A stretch of DNA of 64,000 nt from Mycobacterium sp. E3198 (GTDB lineage: Bacteria; Actinomycetota; Actinomycetes; Mycobacteriales; Mycobacteriaceae), in NCBI RefSeq assembly GCF_001667015.1, contig NZ_LZIS01000260.1:1-64000 (forward strand). Reading direction: 5' to 3'. A model generated the notes under the pieces. The model was not told the DNA's origin. It searched no databases and saw only the letters and a list, made by a program, of their open reading frames with translations. This document shows, one piece after another, positions 46,631-54,495 of the stretch (within the stretch, counting starts at the first letter, position 1; the number at the start of each line of letters is the position of its first letter). Position numbers and translations under genes: made by a program.

Positions 46631-47062
46631 CTATCCGGTCAGGAAGACGAGCCGGAACTTCCCGATCTGCACTTCGTCGTTGTTGGCCAGCACCGCCGAG
46701 TCGACGGGCTGCCGGTTGACGTAGGTGCCGTTGAGGCTGCCGACGTCGGCGACGGCCCAGTTGCCGTCCTCGTCGAGCCGAAACTCCGCGTGACGGCGGC
46801 TCACGGTGACGTCGTCGAGAAGAATGTCGCTGTCGGGATGGCGCCCCGCCGAGGTGACGGCTCGATCGAGCAAGAAACGGGAACCGGCATTCGGGCCGCG
46901 CTTGACGATCAGCAGCGCGGCTCCGCTCGGCAGTCCTTCGGTGGTTTCCGCCTCGATGGCGGTCGAACCGTCCTCCGGCTCATCGAGAAACTGGGTGCCG
47001 TAATCGGCGGTCGTCTCCCCCACCGCTTGGGTGAGGTCTTGCTCGTCGTCGCCGCGGTTCAT
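46631..47062 (-). CDS. GarA-like FHA-domain protein
   Basis: A 143-residue protein with one forkhead-associated domain (about residues 70-140) carrying the phosphothreonine-binding set GRHPDSDI, SRRHAEF and NGTYVN. Its N terminus keeps the GETTADYG patch (Thr17-Thr18), corresponding to the ETTS site that PknB and PknG phosphorylate in GarA to switch it off. Long stretches equal GarA (VKRGPNAGSRFLLD, EVQIGKFRLVFLTG). GarA inhibits 2-oxoglutarate metabolism. M. tuberculosis garA (Rv1827) sits in another neighbourhood, so this is probably a second copy with its own role, or garA has moved. It ends right after the FHA domain, without GarA's C-terminal tail. Confidence 0.88.
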   Translation of the reverse strand: MNRGDDEQDLTQAVGETTADYGTQFLDEPEDGSTAIEAETTEGLPSGAALLIVKRGPNAGSRFLLDRAVTSAGRHPDSDILLDDVTVSRRHAEFRLDEDGNWAVADVGSLNGTYVNRQPVDSAVLANNDEVQIGKFRLVFLTG

Positions 47063-47145
47063 CTGTCGCTCCCACCGCCCCGGGCACGCTCAGATGCCCG
47101 CCAGGCCAAGAGAAATACCCACCTTCCGGCGGTCTTACGCCCGCC

Positions 47146-47646
47146 TCAGTTGCGGCTGAGGATGAACGCCTCGATGTGACGGTCGCCGGCGCGCACCTCG
47201 TACTTGCTCCAGCCGGGGTACATCGTGAGGCCCTTGGACCAGATCTCGTCGCGTTCCTCGGGACTGGCGAGACGGGCGGTCGCGCGCCAGCTGTCGCGGC
47301 CGATCGACACCGTGGCATCCGGATGGGCCTTGAGGTTGTGGTACCAGGCCGGGTGCTTCGCACCGCCGAAGTTGGACGCGATGAGGGCCACCCCGTCGGG
47401 GTGCGGGATGCCGTACAGCGCGACGGTGCGCGGCTCGCCCGATTTGGCGCCGGTGGTGGTGAGGATGACCGCGGGCACGCCGGTCGCGAGTCCGGCGAAG
47501 CTGCTCCTGCCCCCGGTGACCTTCGTGATCAGTCGGTCGAGGTGGTGGGCGGTCGGGCGCAGGAACGCCGCACCCAGCGTCGTGGACCCGAAGCTGCGCA
47601 TGAACCGATGGAACGCGTTGGCGTGGTCGAAGGACAGGTCCGACAT
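47146..47646 (-). CDS. Ddn-family (F420-dependent) nitroreductase/oxidoreductase
   Basis: A 166-residue deazaflavin-dependent reductase of the split-barrel fold. Family words are present: LTTTGAKSGEPRTVALYGI, the region around ASNFGGAKHPAWYHNLKAHP that binds F420, and the conserved C-terminal WSKYEVRAGDRHIEAFIL. Relatives include Ddn, which activates pretomanid and reduces quinones. It follows the AhpD-like gene by 4 bp, so they form one unit. Confidence 0.9.
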   Translation of the reverse strand: MSDLSFDHANAFHRFMRSFGSTTLGAAFLRPTAHHLDRLITKVTGGRSSFAGLATGVPAVILTTTGAKSGEPRTVALYGIPHPDGVALIASNFGGAKHPAWYHNLKAHPDATVSIGRDSWRATARLASPEERDEIWSKGLTMYPGWSKYEVRAGDRHIEAFILSRN

Positions 47647-47650
47647 GGCG

Positions 47651-48217
47651 TCACGCCGGCTTGGTGCTGTCGACCTGATCGGAGTCGTATCCGATGACGG
47701 GCGCCGAGTCGCCATAGACGTCCAGGGTATGGATGAAGCGGTGCAACCCCATCACCCCGGCGCAGGTAAACCCCAACTCGATGATCTGCGCGGCGGTGAA
47801 GTGCTCCCCCAGCCGCTTGTAAAACGCGTCGTCCATGGCGTGGTGATCCGAGGAGAGCAGGTCGAGGAACTCGACGGCCAGCTGCTCCTGCGGGGTCAGC
47901 GCGCCGTGTCCCGGCGCCAGCAGGCAGGCGACGTCCTCGTCGGTGATCGAGTCGTGCTTGCGCGACTGGCTGCACGGTTCGCACTCGCCGAGCTGGGCGC
48001 TGCGGATGCGCAGCAACTCCAGGATCCGGCCGCCCAGCAGCGTGCCGGCCCCCAGCGTGGTCCTGGCCGCGTTGACCTGGTCGAGCTGCGCGCTGCGGTA
48101 CGCGAAGATCTGCAGGGGCACCGGCGTCGCGTACAGGCCGGCGGCCACGCCGGCCTCCACGATTTCGCGGGAATGGGAACTGAGCTCTTCCATCGGGATT
48201 GGCGCAATACGCGGCAT
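47651..48217 (-). CDS. Carboxymuconolactone decarboxylase/AhpD-like protein
   Basis: A 188-residue all-helical protein of the CMD family. The redox motif is intact as Cys79-x2-Cys82 with His88 in GECEPCSQSRKHD, the pattern of AhpD-like disulfide reductases or peroxidases rather than true decarboxylases. It lies upstream of the Ddn-type gene and is divergent from an SDR gene. A redox or detoxification function is likely; substrate unknown. Confidence 0.86.
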   Translation of the reverse strand: MPRIAPIPMEELSSHSREIVEAGVAAGLYATPVPLQIFAYRSAQLDQVNAARTTLGAGTLLGGRILELLRIRSAQLGECEPCSQSRKHDSITDEDVACLLAPGHGALTPQEQLAVEFLDLLSSDHHAMDDAFYKRLGEHFTAAQIIELGFTCAGVMGLHRFIHTLDVYGDSAPVIGYDSDQVDSTKPA

Positions 48218-48262
48218 CGAATCAGGCTAACTTTTTTGTGCGTCGGCCAAAAGGAGAACTCG

Positions 48263-49051
48263 ATGTCCAGACTTGCCGGAAAGGTCGCGATCGTCACCGG
48301 GGGCGCGGGCGGAATCGGCGCGGCGACCGCGCACGAGTTGGCCCGCGAGGGCGCCGCGGTCGCGGTCGTCGACATCGACGAGGCCAAGGCCGCCGGGGTG
48401 GCCGACGAGATCCGGCGAACCGGGGCGCGGGCACTCGCGCTCGGCGGCGACCTCGCCGAGGAGGACACGGCGCGCCACGTGGTGCGGGCCACCGTCGCGG
48501 AGTTCGGCCGGGTCGATGTGCTGCACAACAACGCCGCGCTGACCGCGAGCGACTTCTTGTCGCGCGACACCACGGTGGCCGCGATGCCGCTGGACGTGTG
48601 GCGCCGGTCCTTGGACGTCAACCTCGGCAGCCAGCTGCTGATGTGCAAGTACGCCGTTCCCGAAATGCACAGGGGCGGAGGTGGTTCCATCGTCAACATG
48701 TCCTCGGGGGCGGCGCTGTCCGGTGATCGGACCCGGCTGGCCTACGGCGTGTCGAAATCCGGGGTGCACGCGCTGACGATGTACGTCGCGACCAGCGAGG
48801 GAAAGCGCGGCGTGCGGGCGAACACGATCGTGCCGGGGCTGATCCTGACCGATGCGGTGCGCGCGCACCTGTCCGAGGCGGTCATCGACAACCTGGGCCG
48901 CGCGACGTTGACGCCGTACCTCGGCGAGCCGAAAGACGTTGCCGAGCTGGTCGTTTTCCTGGCCTCGGAGCAGTCGCGGTACATCACCGGGCAGATGATC
49001 GCGATCGATGGCGGGATGTCGGCGCACGTCGGCCTCGATACCGGCGACTAG
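48263..49051 (+). CDS. Short-chain dehydrogenase/reductase (SDR)
   Basis: A 262-residue classical SDR. The cofactor loop TGGAGGIGAA, the NNAAL variant of NNAG, the catalytic Ser (NMSSGAA) and Tyr-x3-Lys (YGVSKSG) are present, and an Asp after beta-2 (VDIDE) predicts NAD preference. AAAGGAG Shine-Dalgarno upstream. Its stop shares the palindrome CTAG with the stop of the next, convergent SDR. Substrate unknown. Confidence 0.92.
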   Translation: MSRLAGKVAIVTGGAGGIGAATAHELAREGAAVAVVDIDEAKAAGVADEIRRTGARALALGGDLAEEDTARHVVRATVAEFGRVDVLHNNAALTASDFLSRDTTVAAMPLDVWRRSLDVNLGSQLLMCKYAVPEMHRGGGGSIVNMSSGAALSGDRTRLAYGVSKSGVHALTMYVATSEGKRGVRANTIVPGLILTDAVRAHLSEAVIDNLGRATLTPYLGEPKDVAELVVFLASEQSRYITGQMIAIDGGMSAHVGLDTGD

Positions 49052-49860
49052 CTGCTGGTCGGCCCCAGCGCGTACGCGCCGGTCTCCGGGTGGTGATACC
49101 AGCCGCTGGCGGCGTGGGTGCCGCCGTCGACGTGGATCGTCTGGCCGGTGATGTAGCTGGACATTCCGGAGGCGAGAAAGACTGCCGCGCCGGCCATTTC
49201 GTCGACGTGACCGGCGCGCCCCATCGGCACGGTGAGGCCGAACCGCTGCTCGGAGCCGGGCGGCGCGATCGCCCGGATGCCTTCGGTCAGGGTGATGTCG
49301 GGCGCCAGCGCGTTGACCCGTATGCCGTGCGGCGCGAGTTCCAGCGCCGCGGTCTTCGTGTAGTTGATGACGCCCGCCTTGGCGGCGGCGTAGGTCGCGT
49401 AACCGGGCGCCGCGCGCACGCCCTCGATGGAGGTGACGCTGATGATGCTGCCCGGCAGCTTCTGTTCGACGAGGATGCGCGCCACCCGCTGCGTGCACAG
49501 GTAAACGTGGCGCAGGTTGGCCTTGTACAGTGCGTCCCAACCGTTTTCGCTGGTGTCGAGGATCCCCGACCAGAACACCCCGCCGGCGTTGTTGACCAGG
49601 ATGCTCACGGTGCCGAGCTCGGCGGCCGTCTGCGCCAGCGCGGCATCCACCGCGGCACTGTCGCGGACGTCGACGGTAAGGCCCAGCGCGCCGATCTCCT
49701 CGGCGGCCGAGGCGCACGAGTCGGGGTTGCGTTCCCAGATCGCGACCCGCGCGCCGAAGGCCTTCAGCCCCGCCGCGATGCCGCGGCCGATGCCCGCGCC
49801 CCCGCCGGTGACCACCGCGACACGGTCGGTGAGAAGAACGCTGGAGGGATCGAGTGTCAT
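49048..49860 (-). CDS. Short-chain dehydrogenase/reductase (SDR)
   Basis: A 270-residue classical SDR. It has TGGGAGIGRG, NNAGGVFW, the catalytic Ser in SVTSIEG and Tyr-x3-Lys in YAAAKAG. ATG at 49860 (MTLDPSSVLLTDRVAVV) is preferred; an in-frame ATG ten codons upstream has no better ribosome site. The 82 bp between its start and the divergent epimerase are unusually AT-rich for this genome and hold both promoters. Substrate unknown. Confidence 0.9.
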   Translation of the reverse strand: MTLDPSSVLLTDRVAVVTGGGAGIGRGIAAGLKAFGARVAIWERNPDSCASAAEEIGALGLTVDVRDSAAVDAALAQTAAELGTVSILVNNAGGVFWSGILDTSENGWDALYKANLRHVYLCTQRVARILVEQKLPGSIISVTSIEGVRAAPGYATYAAAKAGVINYTKTAALELAPHGIRVNALAPDITLTEGIRAIAPPGSEQRFGLTVPMGRAGHVDEMAGAAVFLASGMSSYITGQTIHVDGGTHAASGWYHHPETGAYALGPTSS

Positions 49861-49942
49861 GCAGAAGAATATAGAACAATACGACGTCAAGGTTTACAGT
49901 CTTTACTAATTATGTTTGATATGTAATTGACGGAGGGCCGCC

Positions 49943-50932
49943 ATGACCAGCACGATCTTCGTCACCGGCGCGACCGGGCAGACCGGCGGCAACGTGTGCC
50001 GGCAGTTGATCGAACGGGGCGACCGCGTGCGCGCGCTGGTGCGCAATCCCGACGACGCGACCGCGCTGAGCGGGATCGGTGTGGAACTGGTCAAGGGCGA
50101 CATCACCGACGCCGACGACGTGCTGCGCGCGGCCAAGGGCGCCGAGGCGGCCATTCACTGCGCGGCGCTGCTCGGCGGCGCGAGCCAGGACCTGGCGGAC
50201 TTCGAGGCCGTCAACATGGTCGGCACCGCGCACGTCCTGGACGCGGCCAAAGCCCACGGCATGCGTCGCGTCGTCGCCCTGAGCACCGCCACGTTCCTCG
50301 ACCTGAGCACCGGCGTCGACTTCGAAGAGGCACCCGTGCTGCGCAACCCGCCGGGCGACCCCTACACCGTCACCAAATTCGCCGCCTTCCTCGACGCGCA
50401 CCAGCGTGCCGCCGCGGGCGAGGACGTGCTGACCTGCCACCCCGGCGCGATCTTCGGGCCGGGCCTGGTCGTCGAACGCGCCTTGCACCGCACCAGCTTC
50501 AACCGCGTGCTGCTGGCCGGCATGCGCGGAAAGATCAAGCGTTACTTGGCTTTTCCGGTGACCTGGGTGGCTGGGGCCGACGTCGCGAAGGGCTCGATCG
50601 CGGCGCTGGACAAAGGGGTGGCAGGCGAGCGCTACCTGCTGGTCGGCCGGCCCGAGGACACGTTCAGCACCGCCGGGGGCATCAATCGCGCGTGTGAGAT
50701 CGCCGGCATCGACCATCGCGTCGAGGATCTGGACTACCGCACGGATCCCGAGGCGCTGACCGCCGAATTCGGCCCCACCCTGATGGCGATCGCGGCGGCC
50801 GCGGCCAAGAGCGAGCGCCGGCCCAGGGCGACCGACAACCTGACCACCCGGCGCCTCGGCTATGCGCCCATGTCCTTCGATGACGGCCTGCGACTGCTGA
50901 TCTCGTGGCTGCGCGAGCTCGGCAAGCTGTAG
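49943..50932 (+). CDS. NAD-dependent epimerase/dehydratase-family protein (extended SDR)
   Basis: A 329-residue extended SDR. The N-terminal loop VTGATGQTGGNVCRQL binds NAD(P), with the catalytic Tyr-x3-Lys in DPYTVTKFAAFL and the preceding Ser/Thr in ALSTATFLD. It resembles dihydroflavonol-reductase or 3-beta-hydroxysteroid-dehydrogenase-like proteins more than sugar epimerases, so a ketone or sterol substrate is possible. The TetR gene follows 8 bp later and is probably co-transcribed. Confidence 0.87.
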   Translation: MTSTIFVTGATGQTGGNVCRQLIERGDRVRALVRNPDDATALSGIGVELVKGDITDADDVLRAAKGAEAAIHCAALLGGASQDLADFEAVNMVGTAHVLDAAKAHGMRRVVALSTATFLDLSTGVDFEEAPVLRNPPGDPYTVTKFAAFLDAHQRAAAGEDVLTCHPGAIFGPGLVVERALHRTSFNRVLLAGMRGKIKRYLAFPVTWVAGADVAKGSIAALDKGVAGERYLLVGRPEDTFSTAGGINRACEIAGIDHRVEDLDYRTDPEALTAEFGPTLMAIAAAAAKSERRPRATDNLTTRRLGYAPMSFDDGLRLLISWLRELGKL

Positions 50933-50940
50933 GGGTCGCC

Positions 50941-51480
50941 GTGGTGGATCTGGCCGATCGGATCCTCGACGCGGCCCAGCGGCTGGTGTTCCGGGCGGGG
51001 GCCCGCAAGTTGTCGCTGTCCGACGTGGCGGCCCGGGCCGGGGTGTCGCGGCCCACGCTCTATCGGTACTTCGCGTCCAAGGAGGAGCTCATCGACGCGC
51101 TCGGGAAACGCGAGCGCCGGCGCTTCAACGCCGCGATGGACCAGGCGATGTTTGGCGTCGTCGGGGTCGCCCGGCTGGAGGCCGCGGTGGACGTCGTCGC
51201 CACCTTCGTCGAGGCCCAACCGCCCGGCCGGCTGCTCGACCTGGAGCCGGCGTTCGCGCACGACCAGATGGCGCAGGCGTTGCCGATGCTCGCCGACGGG
51301 TTGACGACCGTCTTGCGGCGCTGCGCCCGCGAGGGCGCCTTCGCCACGGCGGTGGATCCCCGCGACCTCGCCGGCGCCGTCGCGCGAACCGCGCTGAGCC
51401 ACTACATCTTTCCCGACGCCGACCGCGCCGCGGCGCGCCGCGAGATCCGGGCGGCGGCCGGTCTTACGCGTCGCTGGTAG
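50941..51480 (+). CDS. TetR-family regulator
   Basis: A 179-residue TetR repressor. The helix-turn-helix is at about residues 25-50 (LSLSDVAARAGVSRPTLYRYFASKEEL without gaps in the motif), followed by a variable ligand domain. The GTG pair at 50941 is used because it begins right after the epimerase stop with in-frame VDLADRILDAAQRLV. It probably controls its own operon and perhaps the SDR cluster. Its 3' end overlaps the convergent peroxiredoxin gene by 17 bp. Confidence 0.88.
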   Translation: MVDLADRILDAAQRLVFRAGARKLSLSDVAARAGVSRPTLYRYFASKEELIDALGKRERRRFNAAMDQAMFGVVGVARLEAAVDVVATFVEAQPPGRLLDLEPAFAHDQMAQALPMLADGLTTVLRRCAREGAFATAVDPRDLAGAVARTALSHYIFPDADRAAARREIRAAAGLTRRW

Positions 51481-52198
51481 CGCGAATCGCGGATTCGACT
51501 TCGTCGGCGGTGAGTTCCTTGGTGCAAAAAAACCAGTCCTCACAATGGGTCCTATCCGTGTGCCCGCGCATGCGCTCCTCGGCGGTGCCCGCGGAGCCGG
51601 GAGCAGACAGGATCACCGGGTCACCGGGGCGCCAATCGGCGGGCGTTGCGACGCCGAAGTGATCCGCCGTCTGCAGCGCCTTGACCACGCGCAGTAGTTC
51701 GTCGAAGTTACGGCCGAGACTGAGCGGGTAGTAGATGATCGCACGGATGGTGCCCTGGGGATCGATGACGAAAACCGCTCGCACCGCCTTGGTCGAGTCT
51801 TCGCCGGGCATGATCATCCCGTATCTCTTGGCCACTTCCATCGAGACGTCTTCGATGACCGGATAAGCGATTTCGATGTCTTTGAGTCCACGGAAGGCGA
51901 TCTTGTCCTTGATCGTCCGTAGCCAGGCGATGTGGCTGTAGAGCCCGTCGACCGACAGCCCCACCAGCTCAGTGTTGTACGTCGCAAACTGGTGCTGCAT
52001 CGACGCAAAGGTCATGAGCTCGGTGGTGCAGACGGGGGTGAAGTCAGCCGGGTGAGAGAACAGGATCACCCATTTGCCTTGGTAGTCAGCGGGAAAGTTG
52101 ATCTCACCCTGGGTGGTCGGGGCGGTGAATGCGGGAGCGGGGTCACCGATGCGCGGCATCTGCGTGGTCGCGACGGCTCCGTCGGAATCGATGCTCAT
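51464..52198 (-). CDS. Peroxiredoxin of the Prx6/ApTPx type
   Basis: A 244-residue peroxidase. The peroxidatic Cys57 is in SHPADFTPVCTTE and the C-terminal dimerisation domain carries HCEDWFFCTKEL with Cys219 and Cys225. A C-terminal pair of this kind is typical of archaeal-type long peroxiredoxins that use three cysteines. It reduces hydrogen peroxide, organic peroxides and possibly hydropersulfides, with thioredoxin as reductant. The ATG with AGGAAGGACG upstream is chosen over an in-frame ATG eleven codons earlier. It is the third gene of a unit with the thioredoxin and Cys-rich protein, under the ATACCCCC-type operator. Confidence 0.93.
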   Translation of the reverse strand: MSIDSDGAVATTQMPRIGDPAPAFTAPTTQGEINFPADYQGKWVILFSHPADFTPVCTTELMTFASMQHQFATYNTELVGLSVDGLYSHIAWLRTIKDKIAFRGLKDIEIAYPVIEDVSMEVAKRYGMIMPGEDSTKAVRAVFVIDPQGTIRAIIYYPLSLGRNFDELLRVVKALQTADHFGVATPADWRPGDPVILSAPGSAGTAEERMRGHTDRTHCEDWFFCTKELTADEVESAIRATSDA

Positions 52199-52258
52199 GG
52201 CATTCCGTCCTTCCTGATTCTCAACTCGCATCGTCGTTGCGTCTTGGTAAGCGTGCGC

Positions 52259-52411
52259 CTAATCCGCCCTCACCGAGTAGGGCCGATTGTCACGTTGACG
52301 GCAGGTGCATCGTTGGCCCGGGGGAACCGATTTCATGACGTGGTCCGCATGCGCGCCGCAGCCCGCCCACGTGATCTTGCCGCAATGCACGCAGCGCACC
52401 GGGTGGCACAT
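52259..52411 (-). CDS. 50-residue Cys-rich protein, function unknown
   Basis: A short gene between thioredoxin and peroxiredoxin, 11 bp after the first. The protein starts MCHPVRCVHCGKITWAGCGA and ends RPYSVRAD. Six cysteines in 50 residues (2, 7, 10, 18, 35, 37) with His3, His9, His21 and His24 suggest a zinc or iron site: CVHCGK is a knuckle and CTC a second one. Similar tiny CxxCGKxTWxGCGxH proteins occur in other actinobacteria. Frame and start were read by hand; composition and tight spacing support it. A role as a sulfur carrier or metal-binding redox partner is inference. Confidence 0.8.
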   Translation of the reverse strand: MCHPVRCVHCGKITWAGCGAHADHVMKSVPPGQRCTCRQRDNRPYSVRAD

Positions 52412-52422
52412 GATGGGCGCGG

Positions 52423-52797
52423 CTATCCCGTTGCGGCCGCTTCGCGTTCGGCGATCGCGGCGCGCACCTGCTCCATGTCGAGATCCTTGATCTTGTCGAT
52501 CAGCTCCTCGAGCGCCGCTTGCGGCAGCGCGCCGGGCTGGCTGTAGACGAGGATCCCGTCGCGGAACGCCATGAGGGTCGGAACCGATCGAATGCCCACC
52601 GCCGCGGCCCGTTCCCGCTCCGCGTCGCTGTCAACCTTGGCGAAGACGACGTCCGGGTGGCCCTGGGCGGACCGTTCGAAGACCGGTGCGAAAGCCCGGC
52701 AGGGCCCGCACCACGATGCCCAGAAGTCGATGAGCACGATCGGGTTTTCCTCAATCGTCGTCTCGAAATCGGCGGCGGTCAGCGCTTTTACGGACAT
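52423..52797 (-). CDS. Thioredoxin with C-terminal extension
   Basis: A 124-residue thioredoxin. The active site is the classical WASWCGPC (Cys30, Cys33), and the cis-Pro loop reads RSVPTLMAF. About 20 extra charged residues form a C-terminal helix (IKDLDMEQVRAAIAEREA). The ATG at 52797 with AAAGGA upstream is preferred over an in-frame ATG seven codons earlier. It is the first gene of the unit and the probable electron donor to the peroxiredoxin two genes on. The promoter holds an operator between -35 and -10. Confidence 0.93.
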   Translation of the reverse strand: MSVKALTAADFETTIEENPIVLIDFWASWCGPCRAFAPVFERSAQGHPDVVFAKVDSDAERERAAAVGIRSVPTLMAFRDGILVYSQPGALPQAALEELIDKIKDLDMEQVRAAIAEREAAATG

Positions 52798-52834
52798 AGC
52801 TCGCATCCTTTCGTACATGGTGCCCTGTGTAACA

Positions 52835-52862
52835 CTAATACCCCCATGGGTATTTCTGTCAA
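52835..52862 (-). promoter_or_regulatory. Promoter with CsoR/CstR-like operator for the thioredoxin unit
   Basis: On the minus strand TTGACA (52857-52862) and TATTAG (52835-52840) are 16 bp apart, a good SigA-type promoter. The element ATACCCCCATGGGTAT (52838-52853) fills the gap between them and overlaps the -10. Near-palindromic ATACCC...GGGTAT sites are what CsoR-family repressors (CsoR, CstR, RcnR) bind. A protein here would block polymerase directly. Confidence 0.75.
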
Positions 52863-52960
52863 CAGCCTATGTGCCGCTCGGCCCACCCGCAAGGGGACCT
52901 TTGGCCCTTAATCTCGCCGGTGCACCGCCGCATAGTGGGGTCAGGCGGGCGGCTGGCGCC

Positions 52961-52980
52961 ATATACCCCCATGGGTATAT
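52961..52980 (+). promoter_or_regulatory. CsoR/CstR-like operator for the SQR gene
   Basis: ATATACCCCCATGGGTATAT, identical over 16 bp to the element in the divergent promoter 108 bp away, with two further symmetric bases at each end. A possible -10, TATGCT (52978-52983), overlaps its right end; a weak -35 (TGGCGC) is just left of it. The site sits about 50 bp before the SQR start, whose Shine-Dalgarno is GAGGAG. Confidence 0.72.
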
Positions 52981-53029
52981 GCTGGTTTTAGCCCTGAGCC
53001 CGTCGGGCAGGTCTCACTGAGGAGCCGCA

Positions 53030-54484
53030 ATGGCACGAGTCGTCATCCTTGGCGCTGGTATCGCCGGACATACCGCCGCGCTGCATCTGCGTCGGTGGCT
53101 ACCCCGGACCCACGAGATCGTCGTGGTGTCGCCAAATCCGGACTGGAACTGGATTCCCTCCAACATCTGGGTCGGCGTCGGCCGGATGGAGGCGACCAAG
53201 GTCCTCATCCCCCTCCGGCCCATCTACCAACGGAAGGGCATCGTCTTCCACCAAGGCTTCGCCACCGCGATCCGTCCCGAGGGCACGGCGGAGCAGCCGG
53301 CGCCGTCGGTGGACTTCACCTATACCGACGAGGAGCGCCGCGGCCAGGCCGGCTCGCTGACCTACGACTACCTCGTCAACGCCACCGGCCCGCAGCTGAA
53401 CTTCGGCGCCACTCCCGGCCTCGGACCCGACGGACACTCGCACTCCGTCTGCACCGCCGACCACGCCGTCGAAGCGGCCGAGGCGCTCGATCGGGTCATC
53501 GCCAGACTGAAGGCCGGCGAAAAGCAGCGCATTGTCATCGGGGTCGGGCACGGCACCTGCACCTGCGAGGGCGCGGCGTTCGAATACACCTTCAACGTCG
53601 AGCATGTCTTGCGCGCCGCCGGCGTGCGCGACCTCGCCGAAATCGTTTACCTCACCAACGAGTACGAGCTGGGCGACTTCGGCGTCAACGGCATGAGCTT
53701 CGTCGACAAGGGATTCGTCCAATCCAGCCGGCTGTGGACCGAGTCGCTGTTCCGCGAGCGCGGCGTCAAGGCCATCACCCAGGCCGCCGTGCACGAGGTG
53801 ATGGAAGGCAAGCTGCGCTATGAGCAGCTCAACGGCAAGGAGTACGACCTGGACTTCGACTTCGCGATGCTGCTGCCCCCGTTCAAGGGCGCCACCCTGG
53901 CCGCCTACGACAAGGACGGCAAGGACATCACGTCCGTCCTGTTCGCGCCGTCGGGCTTTCTCAAAGTCGACGCCGACTACTCGGGCAAGCCGTACGACGA
54001 ATGGTCCGCCGAGGACTGGCCGCACACCTATGAGTCTCCGGCGTACCCGAACATTTTCGCGCCCGGCATTGCGTTCGCGCCCCCGCACCCAATTTCCCGG
54101 CCGCGCAAGAGTCCGAACGGCACCGTCATCACCCCCAGCCCGCCGCGGACCGGCATGCCGTCCGGCATCATGGCCAAGACCGTCGCCGAGACGATCCGGG
54201 ACCGCATCAACAACCCGTCGGCCCCGGCCCACCGCGCCTCGATGGCAACCATGGGGGCCGCGTGCGTCGCCTCGGCCGGGACCGGCTTGCGCAAGGGCTC
54301 GGCCGCGGCGATGACCATGTTCCCGGTGGTCCCCAACCCGGCGAAGTACCCGCAGACCGGCCGTGACGTCGCCGGCACCTCCGGCGAACTGGGCCTGGCC
54401 GGCCACTGGATCAAGCTGATGCTGCATTACCTGTTCATCTACAAGGCCAAGGCCAGGCCGTTCTGGTGGCTGATCCCGGAGTGA
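53030..54484 (+). CDS. Sulfide:quinone oxidoreductase-like flavoprotein
   Basis: A 484-residue FAD enzyme of the SQR/FCC group, expected to oxidise sulfide to persulfide or polysulfide and pass electrons to the quinone pool. The FAD loop VVILGAGIAGHTAALHL opens the protein and PNIFAPGIAFA is the second FAD contact. Candidate redox cysteines are Cys141, Cys177 and Cys179 (GHGTCTCEG) and Cys412 (GAACVAS). A hydrophobic C-terminal segment (GHWIKLMLHYLFIYKAKARP) probably attaches it to the membrane. Length and the conserved NWIPSNIWVGVGRM are typical of one bacterial SQR subgroup. It is followed 11 bp later by a 58-residue protein and lies under a CsoR/CstR-like operator. Confidence 0.85.
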   Translation: MARVVILGAGIAGHTAALHLRRWLPRTHEIVVVSPNPDWNWIPSNIWVGVGRMEATKVLIPLRPIYQRKGIVFHQGFATAIRPEGTAEQPAPSVDFTYTDEERRGQAGSLTYDYLVNATGPQLNFGATPGLGPDGHSHSVCTADHAVEAAEALDRVIARLKAGEKQRIVIGVGHGTCTCEGAAFEYTFNVEHVLRAAGVRDLAEIVYLTNEYELGDFGVNGMSFVDKGFVQSSRLWTESLFRERGVKAITQAAVHEVMEGKLRYEQLNGKEYDLDFDFAMLLPPFKGATLAAYDKDGKDITSVLFAPSGFLKVDADYSGKPYDEWSAEDWPHTYESPAYPNIFAPGIAFAPPHPISRPRKSPNGTVITPSPPRTGMPSGIMAKTVAETIRDRINNPSAPAHRASMATMGAACVASAGTGLRKGSAAAMTMFPVVPNPAKYPQTGRDVAGTSGELGLAGHWIKLMLHYLFIYKAKARPFWWLIPE

Positions 54485-54495
54485 AAGGCGATCCC

